Numbered from the stretch's first letter, positions 1 through 8,899 are shown. The stretch is 64,000 nucleotides of DNA from Eubacteriaceae bacterium UBA6119 (GCA_002423395.1 DIVZ01000005.1:703259-767258), one strand, 5' to 3'. Translations and numbers: made by a program. Notes: generated by a model from the sequence alone, not told the origin.

Positions 1-284
1 ACTATCCCGTCGGGTGTAAGAGAGTTGTCTGTCTGAAACTTTTTAACGGCAGAAAATGTATCAAAACCGTATAATCCGTCAACATCGCCCGTATAATATC
101 CTATCTTTTTAAGCGTAGACTGCAGAAGCATTACATCGGTGCCTTGGGAATAAAAACTGAGTTTCATAATATACTCCGCGAAATTTATTTCATAAATATA
201 TATGTTTTTTAAAATAGATAAATGACACCCGCAAAATACTAAGACGATTAAAATAATCAGCGTTACAAAACTGCGTTTTTTCAT
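1..284 (-). CDS. Exported peptidoglycan-binding protein, N-terminal part (runs off window)
   Basis: The reading frame starts at 284 on the minus strand and leaves the window at base 1, so 94 residues are visible. Residues 1-20 form a basic start followed by a hydrophobic run ending FCGC. This is a signal or anchor, and possibly a lipoprotein signal, though the lipobox is poor. From about residue 45 a PG_binding_1 repeat is visible (LQSTLKKIGYYTGDVDGLYG, then a FSAVKKFQ helix). Such domains bind cell-wall peptidoglycan, usually ahead of a hydrolase or peptidase domain, which would lie outside the window. An internal ATG at 167 also has a GGAG in front. I prefer 284 because it has AAGGCGG upstream and gives the export signal expected of a wall-binding protein. 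Confidence 0.7.
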   Translation of the reverse strand, partial: MKKRSFVTLIILIVLVFCGCHLSILKNIYIYEINFAEYIMKLSFYSQGTDVMLLQSTLKKIGYYTGDVDGLYGFDTFSAVKKFQTDNSLTPDGI

Positions 285-370
285 TTACAGCCGCCTTGCG
301 CAATAAGATTTAATTATTAATACAGATATATATGAAATAAGATAATTTTAAATGATATCAATATCCTGAA

Positions 371-404
371 AAACAAAAAAACAAACCTAAAATTAAGTTT
401 GTTT
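371..404 (-). terminator. Rho-independent terminator of the GntR gene
   Basis: Arms AAACAAAC (379-386) and GTTTGTTT (397-404) pair around a 10-nt loop. On the minus strand the stem is followed by a run of seven or more T. It lies 20 bp past the GntR stop codon. Confidence 0.7.
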
Positions 405-423
405 TATTTAAAATTTTATTTTA

Positions 424-1116
424 TCATAATGCAACATTAGAATATAAAAAAGTATCGTTATATGCATTTTTTATATGATTAATCATTTCTTTTTCCGCGA
501 GCTCCGGCATATTTGCTATTATACTGTTAATTACAGCGCTGTGTTCGGCTGAAGTTTTTTGCAAGGCGATTGCGTTATTTTGGATTAAATTTATTAAATT
601 TGACGTCCTTATTCGCTTAAATCTGTTTTCCATAAATTTATAAATTTCAATTAAAAAATTGTTTCCGGATGATAATACTATTAAATCATGGAATTCTGAA
701 TCAATTGATGACAGTTTATCAAAGCTTAAGGGATTGCCTATATTTTCGGCAAGTATTTTCATTTTCTCAATATTAGGACAATTTTTTTGAGCAGCGCATA
801 AAAATGCCGCTTTTGATTCTATTGCCGAGCGCAGAAAATATATTCTTTCAATATCTTCGGTTTTTAATACTGAGACATAAAAACCCTGCTTATCCGAGTC
901 TTTTTTAACTAGTCCTGATTCGCATAATTTTATAAGTGCTTCTCTTACCGGGGTGCGGCTTACATTCAATTCTTCCGATATTTTTGAAATATTTAATTTC
1001 TCGCCGGGTTTTAAGGTTGAAGAGGTTATATCTTGTTTTATTAAATTGAATACTATATCACTTAATTGTTCAAAAGGGTTTTGGCTTAAAATTGCATCAA
1101 TTTGCTTACTGTTCAT
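424..1116 (-). CDS. GntR-family transcriptional regulator, FadR/FCD subfamily
   Basis: This is a 230-residue DNA-binding regulator. The N-terminal winged helix (about residues 15-80) carries the GntR recognition segment NVSRTPVREAL. The rest is an all-helical FCD ligand domain. The residues that usually bind a metal and the effector in this domain are visible: D139, H143, H192 and H214. Proteins of this class normally repress genes for organic-acid or sugar-acid metabolism until a small carboxylate binds. Here the gene stands alone with its own terminator, and the next genes on the same strand are an unrelated wall-binding protein and uvrB. Its target therefore cannot be read from context. 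Candidates in the window are the sugar-acid dehydratase at 32.4 kb and the OFA-type carrier at 22.4 kb, but this is speculation. Confidence 0.9.
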   Translation of the reverse strand: MNSKQIDAILSQNPFEQLSDIVFNLIKQDITSSTLKPGEKLNISKISEELNVSRTPVREALIKLCESGLVKKDSDKQGFYVSVLKTEDIERIYFLRSAIESKAAFLCAAQKNCPNIEKMKILAENIGNPLSFDKLSSIDSEFHDLIVLSSGNNFLIEIYKFMENRFKRIRTSNLINLIQNNAIALQKTSAEHSAVINSIIANMPELAEKEMINHIKNAYNDTFLYSNVAL

Positions 1117-1316
1117 GCTTTTACCTCTTTTAATGAATTAAATATTTTTTAAATCTTCAGCATAAAATCCAAATAAATAAATTACCCCACTCCTTTAAAA
1201 GGTATAATTAGAAAACAACTGTTTACTAATTTATAATAAAATAATAGGAATTTCAATAAAAATTTTTACATTTTAAAATAATTTTGACTAAATTTACAAT
1301 ATATTGTCTATATTAA

Positions 1317-1346
1317 AAGATATACAGCGTTTATACTGTATATCTT
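1317..1346 (-). terminator. Terminator of uvrB
   Basis: Arms AAGATATACAG (1317-1327) and CTGTATATCTT (1336-1346) form an 11-bp stem with an 8-nt loop. On the minus strand a TTTTAAT tract follows. It is 20 bp beyond the uvrB stop. Confidence 0.75.
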
Positions 1347-1366
1347 GTATTTTTATGCATATAAAA

Positions 1367-3331
1367 CTATAAATTATAAATCTTTTTAAGTTCCGCTATT
1401 TTGTCGCGAATTTTAGCTGCTTGCTCAAAATTAAGCTCCGCTGCGAACTTCTGCATTTGTGAAGATAAAACGGCTATTTCCTCTAAAATATTTATGTTTT
1501 CTTCAAAGCTAAATGTTTCTTTTTCGGGTTTCTTCTCGTTTATCGCCCACGTATACGTTACGTCTTTTATTATGCTTTTCGGCTCTATTCCGTGCGTTGA
1601 ATTATACTCTGTCTGCTTTGATCTTCTTCTGTTTGTTTCCTCAACGGCTTCTTTTATAGACCGGGTTATATTATCGGCATAAAGAATAACGTAGGAGTCC
1701 TTGTTTCTCGCGGCTCTGCCTATTGTTTGAATGAGAGATGTGGTATTGCGCAAAAAACCTTCTTTGTCCGCGTCAAGTATAGCAACAAGTCCTATTTCGG
1801 GTATATCAAGACCTTCTCTTAAAAGGTTAATGCCGACAAGTACGTCATATACTCCTGTTCTCAGAGATTTAATAATATCAATTCTGTCCAGAGTGTCTAC
1901 TTCGGAATGCATATACGTTGTTTTTATACCGCAGCTTATTAAGTAATTAGTAAGATCCTCAGCCATTCTTTTTGTCATTGTGGTAATAAGAACTCTGTAA
2001 GACTTTTCTGTTGCTTTATTGATATTTTCAATTAAGTCATCAATCTGACCTTTGGTGGGCTTAATTACTATTTCGGGCTCAAGCAGACCGGTAGGACGCA
2101 CTATAAGCTCAGCAATATTTTGCGAATGCTCTTTTTCGTATAAACTAGGGGTGGCTGATACAAAAACTGCCGTATTGAGTTTCTTTTCAAACTCGTCAAA
2201 TTTAAGAGGACGGTTGTCAAAAGCGCTGGGAAGGCGGAAACCGTAATCTACTAGGTTTTGTTTTCTTGAGTGATCGCCGCCGTACATTCCGCGCACCTGC
2301 GGAAGAGTAACGTGCGACTCGTCTATAAAGAAAATAAAATCTTTATTAAAGTAATCAATTAAAGTATAAGGAGGCTGACCGGGCTGTGTTTGATTTATAT
2401 GCCTTGTATAGTTTTCTATTCCTTTGCAGTGACCTGTTTCGCGCAGCATTTCTATATCGTAATTTGTGCGCCCAGAAAGTCTTTCGGCTTCCAAAAATTT
2501 GTTTTGCGCTCTAAAGTATTCCACACGCTGTTTAAGTTCTTCTTCTATTGTAAGCAAGGCATGCTGAATGTTTTCCTCGCTTGTAACATAATGCGAAGCG
2601 GGGAAAATGGCAGCGTGCGTGCGTGCGGTTAATACATTCCCTGTAACCGGATGGATTTCGCTTATCTTTTCAATTTCGTCTCCGAAAAACTCTATTCTTA
2701 CTGCGTAGTTTGCCGAATATGACGGAAAAATCTCTAGTGTGTCTCCTCTAAGACGAAAAGTAGAGCGAGCGAAGTCTATATCACTGCGCTTATACTGCAT
2801 GGAGATAAGTCTTTGCAGAATATAATTCAAATCATAGCTATTGCCGACTCGCATTGAAAGTATCATGTTTTCATAGTCATAAGGGCTGCCAAGACCGTAT
2901 ATGCAGGAAACGCTTGCGACAACTATAACGTCGCGGCGTTCAAACAGGGCTGATGTTGCCGAATGGCGCAGTTTTTCTATCTCATCGTTTATATCGGCGT
3001 CTTTTTCGATGTATATATCACGCCCGGGAACGTATGCTTCGGGCTGGTAGTAATCGTAATAGCTTACAAAATACTCTACAGCGTTTTCGGGAAAAAACGA
3101 TTTAAACTCGTTGCAGAGCTGGGCGGCAAGAGTTTTGTTATGGGCGAGCACTAAAGCGGGGCGCTGCAGGCGTTCTATTATTTTTGCCATAGTGTAAGTT
3201 TTACCCGAACCGGTAACGCCTAAAAGCGTTTGATTATTGAAATTATTATCAATTCCGTTGCAGATGCTGTCAATAGCTGCGGGCTGGTCGCCTGCCGGGG
3301 AGAAGTCGCTGTATACTTTAAATTTTTTCAT
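1367..3331 (-). CDS. uvrB: UvrABC excinuclease subunit B
   Basis: At 654 residues this is a full-length UvrB, the ATP-dependent damage-verification subunit of nucleotide excision repair that is loaded by UvrA and recruits UvrC. The Walker A motif GVTGSGKT is at 38-45. The strand-separating beta-hairpin region (YYDYYQPEAYVPGRDIY) is at about 91-107, and the DEAD-like Walker B DESH is at 337-340. The helicase C-terminal block LLREGLDIPE and motif VI QTIGRAARN follow. A UVR (UvrC-binding) helix pair closes the protein near 615-650. All diagnostic motifs are intact. uvrA and uvrC are not in the window; the gene is monocistronic with its own terminator. Confidence 0.98.
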   Translation of the reverse strand: MKKFKVYSDFSPAGDQPAAIDSICNGIDNNFNNQTLLGVTGSGKTYTMAKIIERLQRPALVLAHNKTLAAQLCNEFKSFFPENAVEYFVSYYDYYQPEAYVPGRDIYIEKDADINDEIEKLRHSATSALFERRDVIVVASVSCIYGLGSPYDYENMILSMRVGNSYDLNYILQRLISMQYKRSDIDFARSTFRLRGDTLEIFPSYSANYAVRIEFFGDEIEKISEIHPVTGNVLTARTHAAIFPASHYVTSEENIQHALLTIEEELKQRVEYFRAQNKFLEAERLSGRTNYDIEMLRETGHCKGIENYTRHINQTQPGQPPYTLIDYFNKDFIFFIDESHVTLPQVRGMYGGDHSRKQNLVDYGFRLPSAFDNRPLKFDEFEKKLNTAVFVSATPSLYEKEHSQNIAELIVRPTGLLEPEIVIKPTKGQIDDLIENINKATEKSYRVLITTMTKRMAEDLTNYLISCGIKTTYMHSEVDTLDRIDIIKSLRTGVYDVLVGINLLREGLDIPEIGLVAILDADKEGFLRNTTSLIQTIGRAARNKDSYVILYADNITRSIKEAVEETNRRRSKQTEYNSTHGIEPKSIIKDVTYTWAINEKKPEKETFSFEENINILEEIAVLSSQMQKFAAELNFEQAAKIRDKIAELKKIYNL

Positions 3332-3469
3332 TGTATCCTCAAATATTGTTAATATATATATTATACATAAAAATATAAGTATGATAATTATTTTTTGCGG
3401 TTTATTTATGTGTTAACATTTTGTGATATAATTAATTTATAATGTAATTAAATAAATTGAGGAAATTTT

Positions 3470-4139
3470 ATGAAAGCCGAAAAAATTGAATTAAATCTAT
3501 CAGAACTTGAAGAAAAAGAGTTATGGGATGACGAAGATATTGTATTATTAGATAAATACAGCTACAGTAAATCATCTATTATCAGAAGCAGGGTTGCAGA
3601 ACTTTGCGCATACAGCAATAAAGATAATATAAAAAATATTTTACTAAGACTTATAAATGATAAAGATAATATTGTCCGTGCAGAAGCATTTGATTCAATA
3701 TGTATCGCTTTCTCAAGTGAAGAAACCGCAGAAATTTAAAAAAACAAAATAGTTAATGAAAAAAATGGGATTGCACGCAGTTATGCTATTCTTTCATGGA
3801 TTGATGTAGTTCTAGCGATGTCTAATGATGTAAAAGCAGAAAATATTTATTTTTTTGGAAAATCAGATGGAAGCAGAAAATAATAATCACTGTATTTTAG
3901 GTTATAGTTACGGTCTTTATTCATTTGGTAAAAATGAGTATTTTAATAAAATATGTTCCTTTTTATACAGCCCTGATTATCAACTGCGATGTGCCGCGAT
4001 AAACAGGCTTAGAGATATAAAAAATGATATAAACAAAATTGATATTAATGCTATTTTAATTAAACTGCTTGAAACTGAGGACACCCTTGCAGTTAAAGAC
4101 AATGCAGAGAAATTATTGAAAGAATTGCATTCTTCTTAA
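3470..4139 (+). pseudogene. HEAT-repeat protein gene, broken by a stop and a frameshift
   Basis: A good ribosome site (GAGG, 9 bp away) precedes ATG 3470. The first 89 codons encode acidic, leucine-rich paired helices typical of HEAT repeats (RSRVAELCAYS, VRAEAFDSICIAF). A TAA at 3737-3739 interrupts the frame. Reading through it, the same frame continues as helices (IARSYAILSWID) to a stop near 3883. A one-base shift in the T7 run at 3850-3856 joins this to a third part, 3855-4139, again HEAT-like (YQLRCAAINRLRDI, AVKDNAEKLLKELH). The intact ancestor would be about 222 residues. Because one lesion is in a homopolymer, a sequencing error is possible there, but the TAA needs a second event. 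The original function is unknown; small HEAT proteins of this kind are often scaffolds or immunity-like proteins. Confidence 0.65.
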
Positions 4140-4159
4140 TTACAAATACAAAATTTAAA

Positions 4160-4192
4160 AGAGAGTTGTTATAGATTTAACAACAACTCTCT
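4160..4192 (-). terminator. Hairpin downstream of pdaA
   Basis: Arms AGAGAGTTGTT and AACAACTCTCT are exact inverse repeats of 11 bp. A T-rich tract (TTTAAATTTT) follows only on the minus strand, so it suits transcription coming from pdaA. Confidence 0.55.
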
Positions 4193-4221
4193 ATCTCCCA
4201 GATTTTCGGGAGCTATATCTC

Positions 4222-4243
4222 AACAAACATGTTTGTTGTTTTT
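4222..4243 (+). terminator. Hairpin downstream of the HEAT pseudogene
   Basis: The perfect palindrome AACAAACATGTTTGTT (4222-4237) is followed by GTTTTT on the plus strand. It is a modest terminator because the loop would be very short. Confidence 0.4.
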
Positions 4244-4279
4244 ATTATCTGCATTGCCGGCAGGACTTATTCTGTCTAT

Positions 4280-5071
4280 TTATGGCAGCTCATTTAAACT
4301 TTTAAAAGTATAGCCGTTATCATGACATTGTTTTATAAACTGTCTTAGCATTTGACTGTTTGTTTTTGACGTGCTGTGAAGCAGAATAATCGCACCCGAA
4401 TGCACGCGAGGCATCATAGTATCAAGCGCGGACTGTACGGAAGGCTGATTGTTATTATCCCAGTCAAGATACGCGCTGCTCCAAAGTATTGTTTTATATC
4501 CTAAACTTTTAGCGTGACTAAGACTGTTTTCAGAAAATATTCCGCACGGCGGCCTGTAATATTTGGGAGGCTCAGATCCTGTTACTTCTTTATATTTTGC
4601 CTCAAAACCTTGAATTTCATTTGAGAAATTCTTCATATCCATACCCGACATATCGGGGTGCGTCATCGAATGATTGCCTACAATAAATCCATCATTTACC
4701 ATACGTTTTACAATGTCCGGATTTGTTTTAAGATAATAGCCGGTTAAAAAAAATGTGGCGGGAACATTTTTTTCTTTTAAAATGTCTAAAATTTTTATTG
4801 TATATCCGTTTTCATAACCCGAGTCAAAAGTAAGGTAGAGCACTTTTTCTTCAGTCGAAGCGACAAAGTATGTGTTAAATTGTTTAAGATATTCCTCGCT
4901 TGAATTACCGCGCGGCTTTTTTCCGTTTTCGGTATAAAATACACCCCAGTTAACGACTTTCGCTCCCGTGCTGACTGCGGCGTTTTTAGCAATGCAAAAC
5001 AGCTGAAAACATATGGATAAGCCGATTAAAACAATGACGGCAATATATATTTTTTTATAATATTTTTTCAT
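4280..5071 (-). CDS. pdaA: PdaA-type N-acetylmuramic acid deacetylase (CE4 family)
   Basis: This 263-residue protein has an N-terminal membrane anchor or signal (about 9-29) and a NodB/CE4 polysaccharide deacetylase domain. The motif TFDSGYEN at 81-88 replaces the usual TFDDG and is the hallmark of the PdaA (delta-lactam-forming) branch. HSMTHP at 134-139 supplies the zinc histidines, RPPCG is at 173-177, and LH at 231-232 supplies the late catalytic His. PdaA removes the acetyl group from MurNAc after peptide release so that muramic-delta-lactam, the mark of spore cortex, can form. Its presence is the best evidence here that the organism makes endospores. Expression would be expected under forespore control; I could not identify such a promoter with confidence. 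Confidence 0.88.
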   Translation of the reverse strand: MKKYYKKIYIAVIVLIGLSICFQLFCIAKNAAVSTGAKVVNWGVFYTENGKKPRGNSSEEYLKQFNTYFVASTEEKVLYLTFDSGYENGYTIKILDILKEKNVPATFFLTGYYLKTNPDIVKRMVNDGFIVGNHSMTHPDMSGMDMKNFSNEIQGFEAKYKEVTGSEPPKYYRPPCGIFSENSLSHAKSLGYKTILWSSAYLDWDNNNQPSVQSALDTMMPRVHSGAIILLHSTSKTNSQMLRQFIKQCHDNGYTFKSLNELP

Positions 5072-5242
5072 ATAATTACCTCTTTATTCTTTTCTTATAA
5101 TTAATATGAAAAAAGCGGGCATAAAATAACAAAACTTAGAAGTCGGTAAAATAGTGTATAATAAAACTGGATTTATTTTAATTTTATAGTAAAATATACA
5201 AATCTATAGAAATTATAAAAATAAGGATAATATAATTAAAAT

Positions 5243-5800
5243 ATGATTTCAAAAACAGAAATAAGAAAAAACAGCATTGAAAAAAGAAAAAATTTGGGAC
5301 AAGACTATATTAATATACAATCGGAAATTATAATAAGTAAAGTTTTAAATACAGTAGAATATAAAAATGCAATGCATATTTTTACTTATATTTCAACGCC
5401 CTTTGAGGTACGCACTGAGGGGTTTATAAGGCAGGCTATCTCGGACAATAAAATACTGCTTGTTCCTGTACTTATAAGCAAAACCCGGATGGCAGCGGGA
5501 ATTATATCAAACGACACTGTTTTTATAAAAAACAGATATAATATAGACGAGCCTGAAATAAAAAATATTTATGACGGAAAAATTGATATAATTATAACCC
5601 CTGCTCTGAACTTTGACAGCGGCGGCGCAAGACTTGGTTACGGCGGAGGATTTTTTGACAGATTTTTTGAAATACATAAAGAAGCTTTAAAAATCGGGCT
5701 GTGCGTGGATGAATTAATTGCAGAAAATCTTCCATGTGAAAGTCATGACATAAAAATGGATATGATAATTACTCAAAGCAGGACGATTAACTTAAAATAA
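5243..5800 (+). CDS. 5-formyltetrahydrofolate cyclo-ligase
   Basis: This 185-residue protein is the usual size for the family that converts 5-formyl-THF to 5,10-methenyl-THF with ATP. Visible family marks are the N-terminal basic helix (TEIRKNSIEKRK), the strand YISTPFEVRTEGFI, and the C-terminal nucleotide/folate loop GARLGYGGGFFDRFF (about residues 128-142). It starts at an ATG 14 bases after AAGGAT and ends 8 bp before the next gene, so the two are probably co-transcribed. The pairing with an acetyltransferase-like gene has no obvious metabolic logic. Confidence 0.93.
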   Translation: MISKTEIRKNSIEKRKNLGQDYINIQSEIIISKVLNTVEYKNAMHIFTYISTPFEVRTEGFIRQAISDNKILLVPVLISKTRMAAGIISNDTVFIKNRYNIDEPEIKNIYDGKIDIIITPALNFDSGGARLGYGGGFFDRFFEIHKEALKIGLCVDELIAENLPCESHDIKMDMIITQSRTINLK

Positions 5801-5808
5801 AATAAATA

Positions 5809-7128
5809 TTGAACGGAAACAATAAATTGAAAAAAAGAAACCATTGGAATAAGCTTGATAATGCAGCAAAAATATTTCCTTCTGCAACAAGCAAGCAGGA
5901 TACTAAAGTAATGCGCATTACTTTAGAGATGAATGAGCAAATAGACTCTGCGGCATTGCAATGCGCGCTAAATAGTACAATTAAACAATTTCCCGTGTTT
6001 CAGTCAACTTTAAAAAGGGGATTGTTTTGGTATTACCTTGAGTTCAGCGCAATAGAACCTGTCGTAAAAGAAGAATCAACAACGCCGTGCAGCACATTAT
6101 ATATAGACAAAGAACAGTTGTTGTTTGAAGTGACATATTATAAGAACAGGTTAAATCTTGAAGCGCATCACAGCCTTACGGACGGCACAGGCGCATATGA
6201 ATTTATGCAAAATCTTTTAATGCACTATCTTAAAATTAAATATCCGCAGGAATTTTACGAATATGAAATAGATACGGTTAGCGAATCGTCACTATTTGAA
6301 AAATCTGATGACAGTTTTGACAGATATTACAGTATGCAGAATGTAAAAAAAAGGTTTGACGATATTTATACGGGAAAAGTTCATCAGATAAAAGGCAATA
6401 AATATTACGAACAACAAATGTTTATAATACACGGCACCGCAAACGCGAAAGACGTAATAAAAAAAGCAAAAGAACACAACGCTACGCTTACCGAGTTTTT
6501 ATGCAGCATTTTGATATGCTCAATATATAAAGAGATGAAAATAAGAGAAAGACTCAAGCCCATTATTGTAAGCATACCGGTTAATCTTCGCAAATATTTT
6601 CCGTCTTTATCTGCGAGAAACTTTTTTACGGTAGTTCATGCAGGACATCATTTTGATATACTGGATGCCGATATTGACGAGTATGATTTTTTTAAAAACG
6701 GATTGTTTGACAGCGTTCTTGAAAGCGTTAAAACGGAGTTGTCAGCAAAGCTTACAAAAGAAAGCCTTCAAAAACAGATTGACAGGCTTATGTGGGCGGA
6801 AAAAAATTTCATATCGAGAATAACGCCATTATTTTTAAAGGACATAACGCTAAAAGCCATCCATCACAGCGCACAGCAAAATTCTACTGCGCAGATATCA
6901 AACTTAGGCGTTTTACCAATGCCGGATATTGCCAAGAAGTATATAAAAAGCATAGACGCCGTTTTAAGCACAGGCAAAATACAAATGGTAGTCAGCTCAT
7001 ATGAAGGAGTACTTACTTTGACAATTTCATCAAAGTTTGTTAACACAAACATACAAAAAAATTTTTATAAAATTCTTGCGAATATGGGAATTGAAATAGT
7101 AATAAAATCCAATCAGCCTACAGTATAA
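5809..7128 (+). CDS. Condensation/alcohol-acetyltransferase-like protein
   Basis: This 439-residue protein resembles the chloramphenicol-acetyltransferase/condensation fold. The catalytic HHxxxDG motif appears as HHSLTDG at 120-126, preceded by paired strands and followed by long helices as in two-lobed CoA-dependent acyltransferases. The N-terminus W-x-KLDNAAKIFPS is typical of the bacterial alcohol acetyltransferase-like group. The start is uncertain: TTG 5809 lies 8 bp after the preceding stop with no clear ribosome site, while TTG 5827 has ACGGAAA in front and still leaves the conserved N-terminus whole. The next gene, 9 bp downstream, is a zinc-ribbon membrane protein, and I recall this pairing from other Clostridia. 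The acceptor substrate is unknown. Confidence 0.7.
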   Translation: MNGNNKLKKRNHWNKLDNAAKIFPSATSKQDTKVMRITLEMNEQIDSAALQCALNSTIKQFPVFQSTLKRGLFWYYLEFSAIEPVVKEESTTPCSTLYIDKEQLLFEVTYYKNRLNLEAHHSLTDGTGAYEFMQNLLMHYLKIKYPQEFYEYEIDTVSESSLFEKSDDSFDRYYSMQNVKKRFDDIYTGKVHQIKGNKYYEQQMFIIHGTANAKDVIKKAKEHNATLTEFLCSILICSIYKEMKIRERLKPIIVSIPVNLRKYFPSLSARNFFTVVHAGHHFDILDADIDEYDFFKNGLFDSVLESVKTELSAKLTKESLQKQIDRLMWAEKNFISRITPLFLKDITLKAIHHSAQQNSTAQISNLGVLPMPDIAKKYIKSIDAVLSTGKIQMVVSSYEGVLTLTISSKFVNTNIQKNFYKILANMGIEIVIKSNQPTV

Positions 7129-7137
7129 GGAGAAAAT

Positions 7138-7803
7138 ATGCTTTACTGTGAAAAATGCAATGTAAAAATATCAGGGCAGCGAGACGAGTGCCCGCTATGC
7201 CAAAATATTTTAAGACAGTCTGATGAGGCGACCGAAGAAATATACCCTATAGTTCCTACAACTCTAAATACGTATAAACTGTATTTTAAAATTTTGCTGT
7301 TTGTTACAATAGTTGGAATGGTATCTTCAATTGGCGTCAATATTTTGGTTCCGCATACAGGAGCGTGGTCATTATTTGTCTCCCTCGGGGGCATATACAT
7401 TTGGGTTGCCGTATGGGTGGGAATAGAAAAGAGGCAAAACATAGTAAAAAACATATTTTATCAGGCGGCAATGATTTTAATTGTGGCGATACTTTTTGAT
7501 TTGTTTTTTCTTCATAACAACTGGTCGCTAAATTATATACTGCCTTGTCTTTGCATAGGAATGATGACGGCGGTGACAATACTTGCAAAAGTTATGAACC
7601 TTCCGATAAGCCAGTATGTAACATATTTAATACTTATTTGCTTATTCAGCATTATACCGTCCATACTGATAATTACCAGGCTTGTAACGGTGTATTATCC
7701 GTCGGTAATCTGCGTAGGAGTAAGCATAATATCGCTTTCGGCATTGTTTATTTTTCAGGGCGCGAATATTATCGCGGAGCTGAAAAGAAGGCTGCATTTA
7801 TAA
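7138..7803 (+). CDS. Zinc-ribbon membrane protein (DUF6320-like)
   Basis: This 221-residue protein has an N-terminal zinc ribbon with paired cysteines CEKC (3-6) and CPLC (18-21). After a short linker come six or seven hydrophobic segments, from about residue 45 to the end, and then a basic C-terminus. This matches my memory of DUF6320, a family found beside alcohol-acetyltransferase-like genes; I could not check it. A good ribosome site (AAGGAG) lies 5 bp before the ATG and 9 bp separate it from the upstream gene, so the two form an operon. It may be the membrane partner of that enzyme, which is inference only. Confidence 0.65.
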   Translation: MLYCEKCNVKISGQRDECPLCQNILRQSDEATEEIYPIVPTTLNTYKLYFKILLFVTIVGMVSSIGVNILVPHTGAWSLFVSLGGIYIWVAVWVGIEKRQNIVKNIFYQAAMILIVAILFDLFFLHNNWSLNYILPCLCIGMMTAVTILAKVMNLPISQYVTYLILICLFSIIPSILIITRLVTVYYPSVICVGVSIISLSALFIFQGANIIAELKRRLHL

Positions 7804-7851
7804 AAAGTTCTTGTTTTTTTATATTAATTTAGTTATAATATTTCTCCGCAG

Positions 7852-7927
7852 GCTACTGTGGCTCAGTCGGTAGAGCAGCTGATTCGTAATCAGCAGGTCA
7901 GCGGTTCGAATCCGCTCAGTAGCTCCA
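7852..7927 (+). tRNA. tRNA-Thr (anticodon CGT)
   Basis: The cloverleaf is complete. The acceptor stem is GCTACTG with CAGTAGC, the D arm GCTC/GAGC, and the anticodon stem GCTGA/TCAGC around loop TTCGTAA. The variable loop has 5 nt, and the T arm is AGCGG-TTCGAAT-CCGCT. The discriminator is T, with an encoded CCA at 7925-7927. Anticodon CGT reads ACG (Thr). The 3' half recurs twice downstream (see 14951 and 19290). Confidence 0.97.
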
Positions 7928-7938
7928 TTAGAAACTAT

Positions 7939-7965
7939 AAACCACGCATATGCGTGGTTTTTGTT
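7939..7965 (+). terminator. tRNA-Thr terminator
   Basis: The perfect inverted repeat AAACCACGCA / TGCGTGGTTT (7939-7960) is followed by TTG and further T. Nearly the same hairpin recurs at 15114 and 23702. Confidence 0.85.
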
Positions 7966-8419
7966 TCGATTACAATTAATATATTATACTACTTGTAAGA
8001 TATAATATTTATATTTTGTCTAATATTTGTCTAATGTAAAAATAAAAAACCCTTATTTTATTGCAAAAACAGAGAAATAAATATATTAAGTTTAATTTAT
8101 ATTTAGTAAATTTTACATTTATAAAAAGCACGTCGCGGTTCATATAGACTTCTTGTTTGGGTGTAATAAACTCTTTTTATAGTGATGGAAATGTTGAAAT
8201 ATGTCCTAAATCACCTTATATTTTACATGAATTAATGAGATTATGTATTAAATTAATGTCTTATTTAATGAGGTAAAAATTTCCATTTATTATTTGTTCT
8301 CTTTTATTTATATGTTAGAATATAAAAGATGAAAAATATAAAAGTCTTTGAATATTAATTATTAATAAATAAATTTTGCTTATGATTCATCAATTTTATT
8401 AAAATAAAGGAGTGAATTT
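7961..8419 (+). other. Gene-free stretch after the tRNA, with a short direct repeat
   Basis: I see no coding frame of credible length here. An 11-bp tandem repeat, TTTGTCTAATA then TTTGTCTAATG, occupies about 8016-8037. Its inverse core TTAGACA also begins both tRNA-derived repeats further on, so it may be a leftover of an integrated element. The stretch just before 8420 holds the ribosome site AAAGGAG of the next gene. Confidence 0.4.
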
Positions 8420-8899
8420 ATGGACAAAAACTTTGAAAACATAAAACCTGATTTAACTGTAATGGGTGGTTATGGGATTTTCGGCAAAAAAGCAGTATTG
8501 CTTGGATTTAGTAAAATTGGGATTATTGTAACTTTTTACGACTCACAAGAAGTTAAAGAAATCACTAAAAAACTTGCACAAGAAAGCAAAGATAGAGGCG
8601 AAGGAACATTTGCCAGAATTGCATCAAGCATGCAAGCGGGAAATGTATACATAGCCAATGCAAGTTCAAAAACAATACAGCAAACTCTCGATGCAAATAA
8701 AGAAAACTTTTTTATTCAATCAGATGATATTGAGAAAATCAAGATAAACAAATCTACTGACAGCGAAAATGCTCAAGATTATTATTCAATAGTCATAAAA
8801 ACGAGTAAAGATAAACATAAATTCAATCTGCAAATCGACGGGGCCAAAGAAAGAGCGATAAAAATTTATTGCAAAGAAAGTTATTCCATTAAAATCTGA
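8420..8899 (+). CDS. Hypothetical protein, 159 aa
   Basis: I do not recognise this protein. It starts at ATG 8420 behind a good AAAGGAG. There is no signal peptide or clear membrane segment. It begins with a short glycine-rich strand pair (VMGGYGIFGKKAVLLG), continues with a polar helical middle (about 48-95), and ends in several amphipathic strands, which would suit a small PH-like beta domain. It is the first gene after the tRNA-Thr site and is 56 bp ahead of the lipoprotein gene. It may belong to that operon, but nothing in it points to a function. Confidence 0.7.
   Translation: MDKNFENIKPDLTVMGGYGIFGKKAVLLGFSKIGIIVTFYDSQEVKEITKKLAQESKDRGEGTFARIASSMQAGNVYIANASSKTIQQTLDANKENFFIQSDDIEKIKINKSTDSENAQDYYSIVIKTSKDKHKFNLQIDGAKERAIKIYCKESYSIKI

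Noticed and set aside
1401..3154. Several open frames on the plus strand opposite uvrB
   Set aside because: They lack ribosome sites and show no protein-like composition; they are the antisense shadow of uvrB.
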